Of a DNA stretch of 64,000 bases, positions 11,623 through 21,984 are shown piece by piece. Position 1 is the stretch's first letter. Each line of letters begins with the position of its first letter. The notes beneath the pieces were generated by a model, which did no database searches, was not told the origin of the DNA, and was given only the letters and a program-made list of their open reading frames with translations. The position numbers were made by a program, and so were the translations under genes. The stretch covers positions 5,394,001 through 5,458,000 of the forward strand of contig QCXZ01000137.1 of assembly GCA_025024175.1 (NCBI GenBank). The letters are read 5' to 3'. The stretch comes from Rhyzopertha dominica. Its lineage: Eukaryota > Arthropoda > Insecta > Coleoptera > Bostrichidae.

Positions 11623-13189
11623 CACAGTGGTCGGAAACCATCAAAAAGCTGGCAAAAGTCAGAAATACTTTGACAAAAAACTGTATGAAATCCGGTAGAG
11701 GTTGCTTTTCTATATTTAGAACCGGAAATACAGTGTGCTATGTTGGAATATCAGTGGCTATCTAGCACTCTGACGTGATCGGTATCCAAACTACACACAC
11801 AACGTCAAATTGTCACAAAAAATTGTTCGCGCTTTAAAAATCTGTAACTTTTGTTCTAATTGTGCAATTTAAATTCTGTAAAATAGAGGATAAATCTGAA
11901 GGCACGTAAAATACTATTATGTATAACAATTTTACTATATATTTGTTATTTATTGTTTGCTACGACGATGAACAACCATGTACTAAATATAAACGTTTAT
12001 AAATGTTTAGATACAAATTTAATTAATGACACCACGAGGCACCGCGATCCCGTTAATGTTTAAAAATTTGGAAAACCTAGCTAAATAAAGATCTTCAAGA
12101 ACTGGGTGTTAGCCGGCGCCACTGTGACTTTCAGCTGCGTTTTAGTATTAAAATGCGTTAGTTTTATTTAAAAAAATATACACACATCTGTATCAGCATT
12201 TTTAAATATAACTATAGTTCTTAAATTAATTGATATAGCTCAGATTCTGATTCAACGTTAAAAGTTTTTGCGGTATGCCAAATTTTGTTTTAGCGTGAAC
12301 GGCTTCAAAAATAATTAAGAAAAAACGTCTTTAGAGTGCTCCTTTTAAAAAACCTTTTCTCCCTTAGAAAGCATTTTTTGACAAATGCTTATATGATTTT
12401 TTTTCTCCTAAAATACCTCAGAAACCATATCTTGACTTTTTGACAAATAGTTACCAAATATGATGTCTTTCGAATAAAAATCTGTTAAAATTTTACTATA
12501 ATACATGAGATATACCCTTTTATAATGATTTGCCTTTTGGCCGAGTTATCAAAAAACTTTTCCGACATCTTAGATCTGTCATTTTGAATTTTTAAACTGT
12601 AAGATCGAAATCAGTAACCCGAAAAGAACTTGAATACTAATTTTCGTTTAAATCCCGTCAGTTTTTAGACACTTTGTCCACCATGTTGAGTAAGCCATTT
12701 TGAATTTTGCAATTTCAACTTTGAGGTCGTGATCAGCAATACAAAAAGAACTTGCATAATAATTTTCGTCTAAATCAAGTTAGTTTCTACACACCCTGTC
12801 TGTCATGTTGGATACGTTTTGAATTTTTCAATTTTAAGCATTAAGTTCGTTATTAGGAAGCCAAGACATCCTGTGCACTGATTTTCATTTAAATCAAGTT
12901 AGTTTTCAGAAAACCTGTCAGCCATATTGGATCCACCATTTAAAATTTTTTACTTCAAACTTAAAAGTCATAATTTGCGACCAAAAAAGAATTTCTATAC
13001 TGATTTTTGTTCGAATCGATTTAGTTTTTAGATAATCTATCCGCCATATTGGATCGGCCATTTTGATTTTTTTAGTTTCAGTTTCAAAATTTAATCAGCG
13101 ATCCAAAAAACGCTCGTATGCTACATTTCAAGTTTGCACAAAAATACTTCTACTTTTGACCAACTTTTACGTCAATTTCGACCACTGTG
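11623..13189. mobile_element. Transib-like non-autonomous transposon with RSS-type ends
   Basis: The left end begins CACAGTGGTCGGAAA and the right end, complemented, begins CACAGTGGTCGAAA. The inverted similarity runs for about 60 bp, including AAAAGT and ACTTG blocks. A perfect 5-bp direct repeat, CGCTG, flanks it at 11618-11622 and 13190-13194. Transib elements, relatives of RAG1, have termini starting CAC(A/T).TG and GC-rich 5-bp duplications; CACAGTG is identical to the V(D)J heptamer. The 1,567-bp interior has no transposase frame, and its right half is a ~120-bp tandem array, so it depends on an enzyme supplied elsewhere. The superfamily call is inferred from the ends and duplication only. 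Confidence 0.75.
12560..13125. repeat. ~120-bp degenerate tandem array inside the Transib-like element
   Basis: A unit marked by (G/C)CCATATTGGATC.GCCATTTTGAATTT and, later, TTTAAATCAAGTTAGTTTT recurs. Equivalent points fall at about 12565, 12681, 12803, 12922 and 13044, giving spacings of 116, 122, 119 and 122 bp. Five units are visible, well diverged from each other. Confidence 0.8.
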
Positions 13190-13194
13190 CGCTG

Positions 13195-14140
13195 GTTGGT
13201 GGTCCATCCATGACCGGATTCTCATGACCTTTTAAAGTGAAAAACAAACGCCAATTTATGATCAAACCCAATGATATTTTGGCTCCCGGCTATCATTTTC
13301 CCCTTATTGACACGCAGTCTCCCCTTTGCCGTCACATTCAGTGCCCTTTCCTGATCTGGCGACAAAAAGGGTAATTCTGCACCCCGGATCACCCCCGTCC
13401 TTTGAGAGTGCATGTGTTCCAGGCATGGGAAATTGCTTTCCCGTTTTATATTATTTCCCAAGTACGCGTGGGCCACTTTATATCGAAGGTAATACATCGG
13501 GCATAAATTGGCTCGCCTTATTCCATTCTGCCGACAGAATCTCATTATAAAGTTTCTTGCAGGGCGACCATGCTCGATGTAAAAACAGGTATTAAGCTCG
13601 CTTTCTGCCCTGGGCGTAATTAAAAGAAAGGGCATACTCGGGAATCTTTCAAGTTTCTAATAAATCGAGTTTGTTTGCCGCTTCGAAATCCTTATTTCCA
13701 CTATAATTAAAAACGAATTACCTTTGGCGTCTCGGTCTTAATTATATTTGTTTTCTGGAGGCTGGGTGTTTTGTGTTTACGCGGGTGCAACTTCTAATTC
13801 GCCCTCGACGGCCCAGATATTCTTAATTATGTTCGAAATATCAAGGGCGGACGAACAAATCAAAAGGTCCTAAATTTAGAGTTCGGCCGTTGTTAAAAGG
13901 TTCATTTTCTTGATGGCGAATTAATTCATTTTGTCATTAACACGGCGCATAGGCTCTCAGAAACAGAGCGCACAGAGAAAATATTTTACTAAGACATTAT
14001 AAACACGTCAAATTGATGTTCGTTTTCCTATTTTGCACAAAAAAGATACTAGGGTAAACTAGTGATATAAAACATTTTTATTTGTTAATTTGCAAAAGAA
14101 TATACCTCAGCTTGCCATTTTAATACAGTTTTTTTTTAAG
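13195..14140. other. GC-richer single-copy block
   Basis: About 13200-13930 is clearly richer in GC and CpG than the flanks. A 137-codon minus-strand frame at 13222-13635 overlaps a 74-codon plus-strand frame; neither resembles a known protein and such frames are expected by chance in a GC-richer patch. It could be regulatory DNA. Confidence 0.35.
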
Positions 14141-16103
14141 TCAGAGGAGGATCTGAAAAAATCTCTGGAAATATGTTGGGCTTAAAAGAAATGACGGAGG
14201 AGTTCCTGCTGAACCATCTTACCGTGGAAGCATGTTGAAAAACACTACAGACATAGTGAACGGATTCGCGGAACATTTTGCATCCGTGTTTTTTAGTGAC
14301 AGTGCGAATGATTCCTACAAGACTGCATGTGTAATATCTTGCACAACTTTACTGTAACTGATAAGAACATCGTTAATGCGGCGAGAAAGATGAAGGCAAA
14401 TTTTACCTTGTGTCCCGACAATATCCCAGCATTCCTTGTTAGAGACCGTATATCGTGCTTATGTCGTCCTTTACGACATACACTTAACTTGATCATTTCT
14501 ACTGCAAGCTTTCCTAATGTATGGAAACTCTCTAAAGTCATATCGGTATTTAAATCTGGTGAAATCTGGTGTAGAAGAAAACTACAGGCCGATTGCCAAT
14601 ATACCCAATTTTTCCAAATTATTCGAATCAAGAACGGCTATGCATCTGTACAATCATGTGTCAAGTATCATTGATAACAGCCAGCATGTCTTTTTGCGCG
14701 GTAAATCCACTAGTACTAATCTGTACGAATTTGTACATTATGTTTCCGAAGCTCTTGATCTTAATAACCAAGTTGACGTTGTTTACACTGATCTATCTAA
14801 GGCATTTGACACAGTAAACCACCGCATACTTCTGCACAAACTGCGCGCAGTGGGTCTTTGTAATAATCTGGCAAATTTGTTTTCGTTGATGTTAGAAAAT
14901 AAGGCACAATATATTGAATACCGAGGTTATCGTTCTAACACGTATGCGGCTTGTAGTGGTGTAACTCATGGCTCTAATCTAGGGCCTATACTTTTCTTAA
15001 TTTATTTCAATAATGCTCTGTCTTTGTTTGATTGCTCGACATATGTATATGCAGACGATCTGAAGATTGCCAAACGCATTACTTCTATCGATGACTGTTA
15101 CGCACTGCAGCAAGATTTAGATAAGTTTTGGTGTTGGTGTGTTAAAAAGAAACTGAAAATTAATATTGATAAATGTAACCCCATCACATTCAGTAGGAAG
15201 ATGAATATGGTTGAACATAATTATTATATAAACAGGACAGTGGTTGGCAAAGTTGTGCAAATTAAGGATTTGGGTGTTGTTACAGATAGCCAGCTTACAT
15301 TCAGGCAGCATTACCAGTACATGTATACGCACTCCGAAAAAATTCTGGGTTTTATTTTTAGAAATACCAGATAATTTAACAACACGGATGCCATTTTGGC
15401 TCTGTATTTTTCTTTAGTAAGATCAAAGCTAGAGTATTGTTCTGCAGCGTGCAGTCCGTTCTATGACTGTCATATTCCAATGATCGAGCGTATTCAGCGT
15501 AGGGTTTGTAGATATGCTTATTACATAAGATACCGACAATATCAAGAAAAAAAATTTCCTTCAGAACAATTACTGTTGGAATTTAATCTGCAAACTTTGA
15601 GTACCCGAAGAACCTTGGCTTCTTTAGCATTTTTGTTTAAACTTGTTCATGGTCAAATCGCGTCCAGTCTACTATATGAGGTTTGCTTTCATGTTCCACG
15701 CCTGAACTCAAGAAACTCAATCACTTTTAGTACTAAGTATGCTAGAACTAATCATTTCTATAATTCACCTTTAAACAGTGCAATCCGAACATAGAACTTC
15801 ATTTTCTCTTTGGTTGATATTTTCCGATGTTCCGATGTTGGTAATGTTAAGTTATTTATTAAAAAATGTGCTATAGCTATTTGTGAGCGCTTGTAGTTTA
15901 AAACTTAAACTTGTATATGTCGCATTGCATACATGATATATTGTTCTCATTGTGTTGATAATGCCTTTGTATGCGCGTCTATTATTGTGTTACTTTCTGT
16001 TCTTTTGTTATTTACGCTATACTTACATGTATTTCCTTTTCTGAACCCACTTAGATTACGGTCTGTTGGGTTCTAATAAATGGTATTATTATTATTATTT
16101 ATC
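14140..16103 (+). pseudogene. LINE (R1/I/Jockey-group) reverse transcriptase, broken, with (ATT)n tail
   Basis: This is a 5'-truncated non-LTR retrotransposon polymerase. In order it shows a CPDNIPAFLV..D block (about 14415), NYRPIANIPNFSKLFE (about 14580-14630), VDVVYTDLSKAFDTVNH (about 14770-14825), a GVTHGSNLGPILF block (about 14960-15000), VYADDLKI with the catalytic YADD at 15048-15059, then ARR-less thumb and C-terminal LVRSKLEYCSAACSPFYDC. Lesions are a shift near 14330, another near 14570, an in-frame TAA at 15372-15374 and a stop at 15792-15794. The 3' end is TTCTAATAAATGG plus ATT repeats at about 16083-16100. The endonuclease domain is absent. Confidence 0.9.
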
Positions 16104-16289
16104 TTCTGATTAGTAGATTGCATGTTTTATTACTCCGTATATTGTCTAAACATAACTAATAACGTGTAACATCAAATTAAATATAAACAAGATTAAGGTC
16201 AAAAACTTGAGAACGGTACCAAAAAGTAAATGTGGTTATTGCTACCGAAATTTTAAGTATCACTTCAATTGCTGATGAAAGTCAATCAT

Positions 16290-16870
16290 ACTGGTTATAT
16301 CAATTTTTAGTATCGTGTATTTCTTCCATAAGTATCTTCTCTACAGTGTGGCACCGCCGCGACATGGTTCAGACACGATTTGTATTTCATCATGTGGAAT
16401 GCTTTGCAATTCTTCGACAAGCGCCTCAGCTAGTTGTTGCAGAGTCTGCGATGCAACAGGACGTTTTCTGCCCGTCAAGCATATCAATGCCTGCGATTAG
16501 TGGGATGTAGGTCTGGACTCCTGGCAGGGCACTCAATCATCTGGATTCCATTTTCGTCAAGAAAGCGTCTTATAACATTTGCTTTGTTTATTCTACAATT
16601 ATCTTGCTACATCTATTCAGAAGTTTTTCGCGAATGACAAAACATAACTTTGCAGAATGATATCTACATAAATTCTTGGATTTAAATGTTGGGGAACAAC
16701 GACCTAGTTCGTCCAATTGCTTGGTACCTATTGCCAAAGTTTGAAAATAACTGATGGACTAGTTTGGAGTGCATTTGCTACGTAACGCATAGAACGTCAA
16801 TTCTCAAGCAATGCAAATCCTTGAACTTCATTTAGAAAACGAATTTCACGCTTGCAGCCACAAACTTAAT
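16290..16870 (-). pseudogene. Tc1-like transposase relic lacking its middle
   Basis: The minus strand reads an N-terminal helix-turn-helix piece (MRYVANALQTSPSVIFKLWQ, about 16735-16800). After broken sequence it continues with VIRRFLDENGIQMIECPARS and PDLHPTN (about 16500-16580) and a C-terminal block resembling L..LA.ALVEELQSIPHDEI (about 16390-16450). The second set is the region of the third catalytic acidic residue in Tc1-like enzymes, where SPDLNPIE is usual; here the Glu is lost. The catalytic core between the two parts is mostly missing, so this is a dead internal-deletion copy. Confidence 0.6.
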
Positions 16871-17261
16871 CAAAAAGTGTCATTTACATTTACCCTGTCT
16901 TAAGTGGTCTACTGACACTTTGTCTTTTCTTTTACATTTTGACCTATACTTCATAAATTTGCTGAATAATAACCAAAGTTTAACTTGATATTTGAAACTA
17001 GAACTCTAAAGAATAACAAACCAGAGTAGTGCATAACTTCTACTAAACTGAACTGAACAGATTAGCTTCGCTACCTGCAGTCAAAGAATTCCAGATAGTT
17101 GTGTGAAAACTTTGTGTTTGTGTAGTACTTAATTTTAAATTTAATTTTTCCATTTTTTTTCACAAACAATCGATGATAACGGTACTGACATAAATCCATG
17201 TTTATTTAACAATTGTACCATTTTAATGCATTACTTATTAGTTCTTCTAGACTATAAACAC

Positions 17262-17295
17262 CTGAAAAAGGCTGAAAGCAATAAATACAGCCGAA
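17262..17295 (+). ncRNA. Degenerate hammerhead-ribozyme-like motif
   Basis: The core reads CTGAAAA, then a perfect 5-bp stem GGCTG/CAGCC around a 13-nt loop, then GAAA. This matches the hammerhead order CUGANGA-stem II-GAAA with one changed invariant base (G8 to A). No closing stems I and III were found. Such motifs mark tails of Penelope-like elements, but no coding part is adjacent here. Confidence 0.35.
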
Positions 17296-18279
17296 ACGTA
17301 GCTAAATTACAAGTTTTCTTATCTAGAAAAAGGTACCATAGCCCATAGAGAGAATATACAAACAGCATCTGAAATCGACAGAAACTTACAAAAGTAATTA
17401 ACTAAAATAGAAACTATAAATTGACGAGATGGTGGTTAATAGACGTTACAGGTTGCCAACTTTCCACCTATTTTTCACCGTTTTTCCGGTTTCCCGCACA
17501 TTCTTCTTTCTCCATCAACTGTTGAGTCTGTTGGGCACGATCACTTTTTATGTCAGCATTCATTAATTATTATTGCAGCATTCATTAATTCAATTGTAAT
17601 TATAACTGTAGTGTCAAAATATTTTTGTGAATATGTTACGTAAAATCATAGTCGGCCCACACTCGCTTAATGAATGAACACTCGTTAAATGAGGTCTTAA
17701 TGATTTTGTTTGAGAGTCCTTGGTTATTGTGTGGTCTTCCCTTCCATCATGTTTATCCCAGCAATAGGACTCCTCCAAGTATGTAAACGTAAACACGTTC
17801 CTCAATCACAATCAAATTCACGTAACGACGTATAGATGGTCAGTTCAGATTTAGCCTGATTAAATATGCATTACGAACCCAATCGTTCAGTGGCAGAGAC
17901 GTGATGAGACGCGCAGCTGTTCAAAGCTTCATCATTAAAACACGACGACCTTTACACGTAATCGCGTTACCTATTAACGCATACTAAATAACGTGATTTT
18001 ATCATTTGTTAAATCTTCCAAAGCCGCGTATCGATCTATTGGTAATTAAGCGCCCGGGAACAATGCGGCGAAAGCTTTTGTTGCTACACTGGCGGAAAAG
18101 TCTATTTTCCCTTTTTAGATATAGCAGAGGATAAAACAGAATGAATACGAATGATAGTTGCTGCTGTATACTTTTTTGACAACGAGGTTTGGTGCAGACG
18201 AAAAGAAGAAGGCAAATTTGATTTTTTTTAGTTTAAGTGTTTTAAGAAATTAAACGGCCAACATCATAATCTCGTCAAT
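17296..18279. other. Unassigned intergenic DNA
   Basis: No gene or repeat end recognised; 17640-18120 is slightly GC-richer than average. Confidence 0.35.
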
Positions 18280-18287
18280 CCAGTCAC

Positions 18288-19723
18288 CATGGGCGTACCG
18301 AAGGGGGGGCAGCTGCCGCCTCCTGGACCCGGACTGCCAACTCCGGGCCCTTTCCACCTTCCATCATTTAGCTGATTAATTAAGTACGTAATTACGAAAT
18401 TATTAATGTAATGAATAAAAGTAAAATTTATAGATAGGCGTATTTCACAATTTCTATCCTGAACTCATATTAATTTGACATTCAATAAGTCGTTGTCAAA
18501 CGGTTTCCAAGGTTATTTTGGTCAGGATTTCTATTTTGCTTAACTCTTCTAATATGTTTTCTTTTAGGGATTGTTCAATTATGCATGATTCTGTTATGCG
18601 AAAGACACAGAATCGGTCACATATTTGTATTTGGCGATAACTCCAATCTTCTTAGTTCCAAATTTCAAAATTAATAAAGACAAACAAAAAAAATCAAAAA
18701 TATCAGTTATTTCGAGCAAAAATCCATCCGAACTAAGAGTTACGAAAGCACGAATTAAAACCCGGTGTGCTGTTAAAATGCCAGTATATAAAAGACTTTT
18801 TGAAAACGGATTAAATATATTTCAGTTATTTAAATGATGCATAATTTGGTTAAAATATTAAGTACTGGGTTAATTTTTGTAAGCAGTGCACTGGCGGACT
18901 ACGGAAGTTAGCTTAACTTAAAAACATAATAGCTAAATGAAAAATGGGATAATCAAATAAACCCAAAGGCTCAGTCTAAATAAAAGATGGTATATTCTGT
19001 ACTGTGTTCATAACAAAGCATGTCTTGCATAATTTTATGCAACTATCTAATTCTGATTCTACATAGTACCTACTCATAATGTGTACAAAATCGTCGTCGA
19101 ACATTGAGATGTAATATGCTATCATTTTAGTGACGTGTTGCGGTGTCTGATTATTATCTGGCATTTATATAATCGACCCAACAGCACTATTTTCGATTTA
19201 TGCCCTGGTCATTATTTTAACCAAAGAGCACAAAGAAGTACTCAAATTTGGTTTATTTAAAATATCAGATCAATGCGATCACGGTTTTTAATCAAAAATT
19301 TGCTAATATCCAAGTTTAATGGAGTATTAGCGATATTCAGTTTCAAATGATGATTTTAGGCGCTTTAAGCACATAAACTATGCATTTATGATTAAAGTTA
19401 AAAACATAAATTACTTTTATGTCACATAAAAACTGCCGCGGAAGTAATAATCGAAGTATAACTTACATTACCATCAGAAGATTAATTGAACTTAAAGGAA
19501 TACCTACACTTGTAATAATATATAATGTGAGTTTAATTGTTAATTGTTTAATAATAAAACCTTACAGAAAATTAACGAAGATTGTTCATGATATAAATAC
19601 TTCTTTAATTTCTTAAGTACATAATCCGGTAAAGGCACATTTTTACTTATGTTGAATTATTCAGTAAGGGAAATTCCTGCTTTGCCCCCCCCCCCCTTAG
19701 ATTAAAAGCTAGATACGCCCATG
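18288..19723. mobile_element. hAT-like non-autonomous DNA transposon, copy 2
   Basis: The ends are CATGGGCGTACC at the left and an inverted GATACGCCCATG at the right. They are flanked by a perfect 8-bp direct repeat, CCAGTCAC, at 18280-18287 and 19724-19731. It belongs to the same family as 1610-2950. It has poly-G next to the left terminus (about 18302-18308) and poly-C next to the right (about 19685-19696), the mirror of each other. No transposase frame is present; short frames at 18625-18837 and 19419-19616 have no recognisable domain. Confidence 0.8.
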
Positions 19724-19731
19724 CCAGTCAC

Positions 19732-20424
19732 AACTGGATTAATATCTTCTATGGTTGCTTTACCTGTTCAAAGTTAATCGTCATTCCTTGCTCATTCAGA
19801 GCTACATTTTTTTCAGTTGTTACTGCAGCTGATTGCTAGAAATCCCATTTGCTCCCATTTATATTCCCTGACATTTTAGACAAACAGTCGCAGCCGGAAT
19901 AAGATTACTCGCTGTACAACAAACAGATAAATCGGATTCTGATCCATTTCTCGTTCACGCGTGCAAAATTGCAGTCGGCCGACATCGGGAACCCAGCGCT
20001 GACAAAAATAGATTCGATAGTCATTCGTAGAAACAAATGAATCCATCGCTATCCGTCTGAGATATAAATCGGTACGGCTATAAAGTTCATCGGCTATTAA
20101 GGGTGACTCGATACTCGCTGGCGTTAAAAACAAGACGTGACTCACGAAATTCGCCGGCTGTCGTTCGACTTTGACGGTTGTGATTGGTTTAACGTCAGTT
20201 CGCCCGAAGTTAGACGAGACGGTTTTCATACAANNTTTGGTCCATGCATTTTAAAGTAGCCAGACGTCGATTCGCGTTATTAATGGGCATTTTCGGCAAT
20301 TGCAAGTCTGGAAACGGAAGTACAATCACCAGCGCTGGAAAAGTTCGTTCTTGATGTTAGGGTATTGGAAACACGTGCAGTAATTTTCCTTGCGATGGAT
20401 GCTAGCGAAATAAGGGAAAAATAA
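19732..20424. other. GC-richer single-copy block with an orphan frame
   Basis: A 117-codon minus-strand frame at 19876-20229 lies in a locally GC-richer patch. Its product resembles nothing I know, has no signal peptide or motif, and no splice context was recognised. I do not call it a gene. Confidence 0.3.
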
Positions 20425-20427
20425 GTA

Positions 20428-20505
20428 GACATTTAGGTGGCAATGCCATCTGTTAATAATATACTGACGCCATGACAAAGCCACCTAGCTGTCATTATGG
20501 GAACA
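20428..20505 (+). repeat. Modular short interspersed repeat, partial copy
   Basis: It has AAGTAGACATTTAGG, then the TGGCAATGCCA palindrome and GACAAAGCCACCTAGCTG, matching the core at 6336, 27380 and 47401. It stops matching after ATTATGGGAA. Confidence 0.7.
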
Positions 20506-20579
20506 TAATTGATGCGTGAAAGAAAGCAAAAAAAGTTCAATTTCACTAGCTTAATAATAAAATATCCAGACACTTTCCG

Positions 20580-21620
20580 CTCTGTCAAACAGCCATCATC
20601 ATTACTTAATAGACCGTAAACAGAGTAAAGTAGATAAATGTAAGTGTAAAGTGCACCCCCTCGCCAGGTTTCAAGAAAGAGAAAAAATACAGGAAAAATC
20701 CTGCACTCAATCGGTTAGATGACCAAGGGAAATTTACAAGAAGGAAAAATGACCACAGCCATAGGAATATCAACAAAACGTAAACGAAGGTTATTATATT
20801 AACTAAACTAAGAATTGTTAATGTTAAATTAGTTAGATCCTAATTTAAATAAGGAAGCAATCAAAACTAATCTCCTGATGCGGAGGAGGACACATTGCAC
20901 CTTCCTAGAGTTAAATAGAGTACTGAGAAGATACAAATATTAACAATGATAAACCTGCTCTTATCAGATTGCATAGGGGGGGAAACACAGAAATCAAAGA
21001 GCAAGCCAACAAAACAAGGGGAAACCACTCCTGAAAACAAGTAATGAAACATAAAAANGCAGTGAAGATAGTTTAACCCAAAAATAGAACAATTTTACCA
21101 AGCAAGTAGTGAAAATCAACTAATGAAAGTTTTTTTCATTTCACGATTTTGGCCACTTCCCATTAAGGAACAGTGCAAGTGACATCCTCATGTAATTAAG
21201 AAAAGTGTTAAGTAATAACAAATTAAAAGGAACCTAAAAAACCTATAAACCTGTACTCATCAGGCTGCATAGGCCTTAAAGAAGGAAATATTGTAGGGAA
21301 ACTCGCTCCAACGAAAGATGTGCCAAACAAACTAACTCATACTGCAGTTGAACTAACCCGAAAAATTGAGCTGTATAAGAATTACATTCCTACCTAAACA
21401 AAGAAGTAATCACGATCATGAAATGAAAGATTCATTATCATTTGGTAATCTTGATCTCCTTGTAAAGGAGGATACATGACACCCTCCTTGGGTTAAGCAA
21501 AGTACTGCAAAAAGCAAAATAAAAAAGTGAAAAACCTTCCCATATAACGTTGCGAAAGCGTGAAAGAGAAATTTAAAGAAACGCCAAAAGAAGAAGAAAG
21601 CACCATGGTATCTCATCATT
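20580..21620. repeat. Degenerate ~290-bp tandem repeat
   Basis: A block of the form GGAGGA.ACAT..CACC.TCCT..GTTAA..A.AGTACTG occurs at about 20884 and 21463, with a weaker match at about 21167, and CT.ATCAG.(C/T)TGCATAGG follows at about 20965 and 21265. Spacings are about 283 and 296 bp. A possible earlier unit lies near 20600. No coding potential was seen. Confidence 0.5.
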
Positions 21621-21910
21621 GTTTCTAAATAAAATAGAATTCCACTTAGAAATGCATCAATTCAATGTTCTTCATTAATTGGAACTACGAACAAGTCAAA
21701 AGTACAAAACTACAACCTGTGTTTGTGTTGTCCTGGCAGTTAATTTACCATGATAGAATTTCATGTGTAATAAAACCGTTTTGAGGTAAATATATGTAAA
21801 TTGGTCGACAGAGGATTTAAAACTGCTTATAATATGATTTGCATTTACCGCACATCATCCACTTTTATAAAATCGTGTAATGCTAGGTATTACCGGGCGT
21901 GCAGTTTGGG

Positions 21911-21984
21911 GTGTCTTGTTTTCGGTCCGTGTAACTAGGTGTGCTTTGTTCTCGGTCTGTGTAATTGAACATTCCTTGTTTTCT
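21911..21984 (+). repeat. 30-bp tandem repeat
   Basis: Two full units, 21911-21940 and 21941-21970, are built on GTG(T/C)(C/T)TTGTTTTCGG and CCGTGTAA, with a partial third unit after. A matching single unit lies at 54684-54710. Confidence 0.6.

Noticed and set aside
11630..11650. A full recombination signal sequence (heptamer, 12-bp spacer, nonamer) at the Transib-like left end
   Set aside because: The spacer is 11, the nonamer match is 7 of 9, and the right end does not repeat it; only the heptamer is secure.
13000..13025. A tRNA B-box-like TTCGAATCGA string
   Set aside because: It lies inside the ~120-bp tandem array and has no A box or cloverleaf partner.
13222..13635. 137-codon minus-strand open frame as a gene
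   Set aside because: It lies in a GC-richer patch where stops are rarer, overlaps an opposite-strand frame, and shows no motif, domain or splice context.
19876..20229. 117-codon minus-strand open frame as a gene
   Set aside because: No recognisable domain, signal or homology; it is a single frame in a GC-richer patch.
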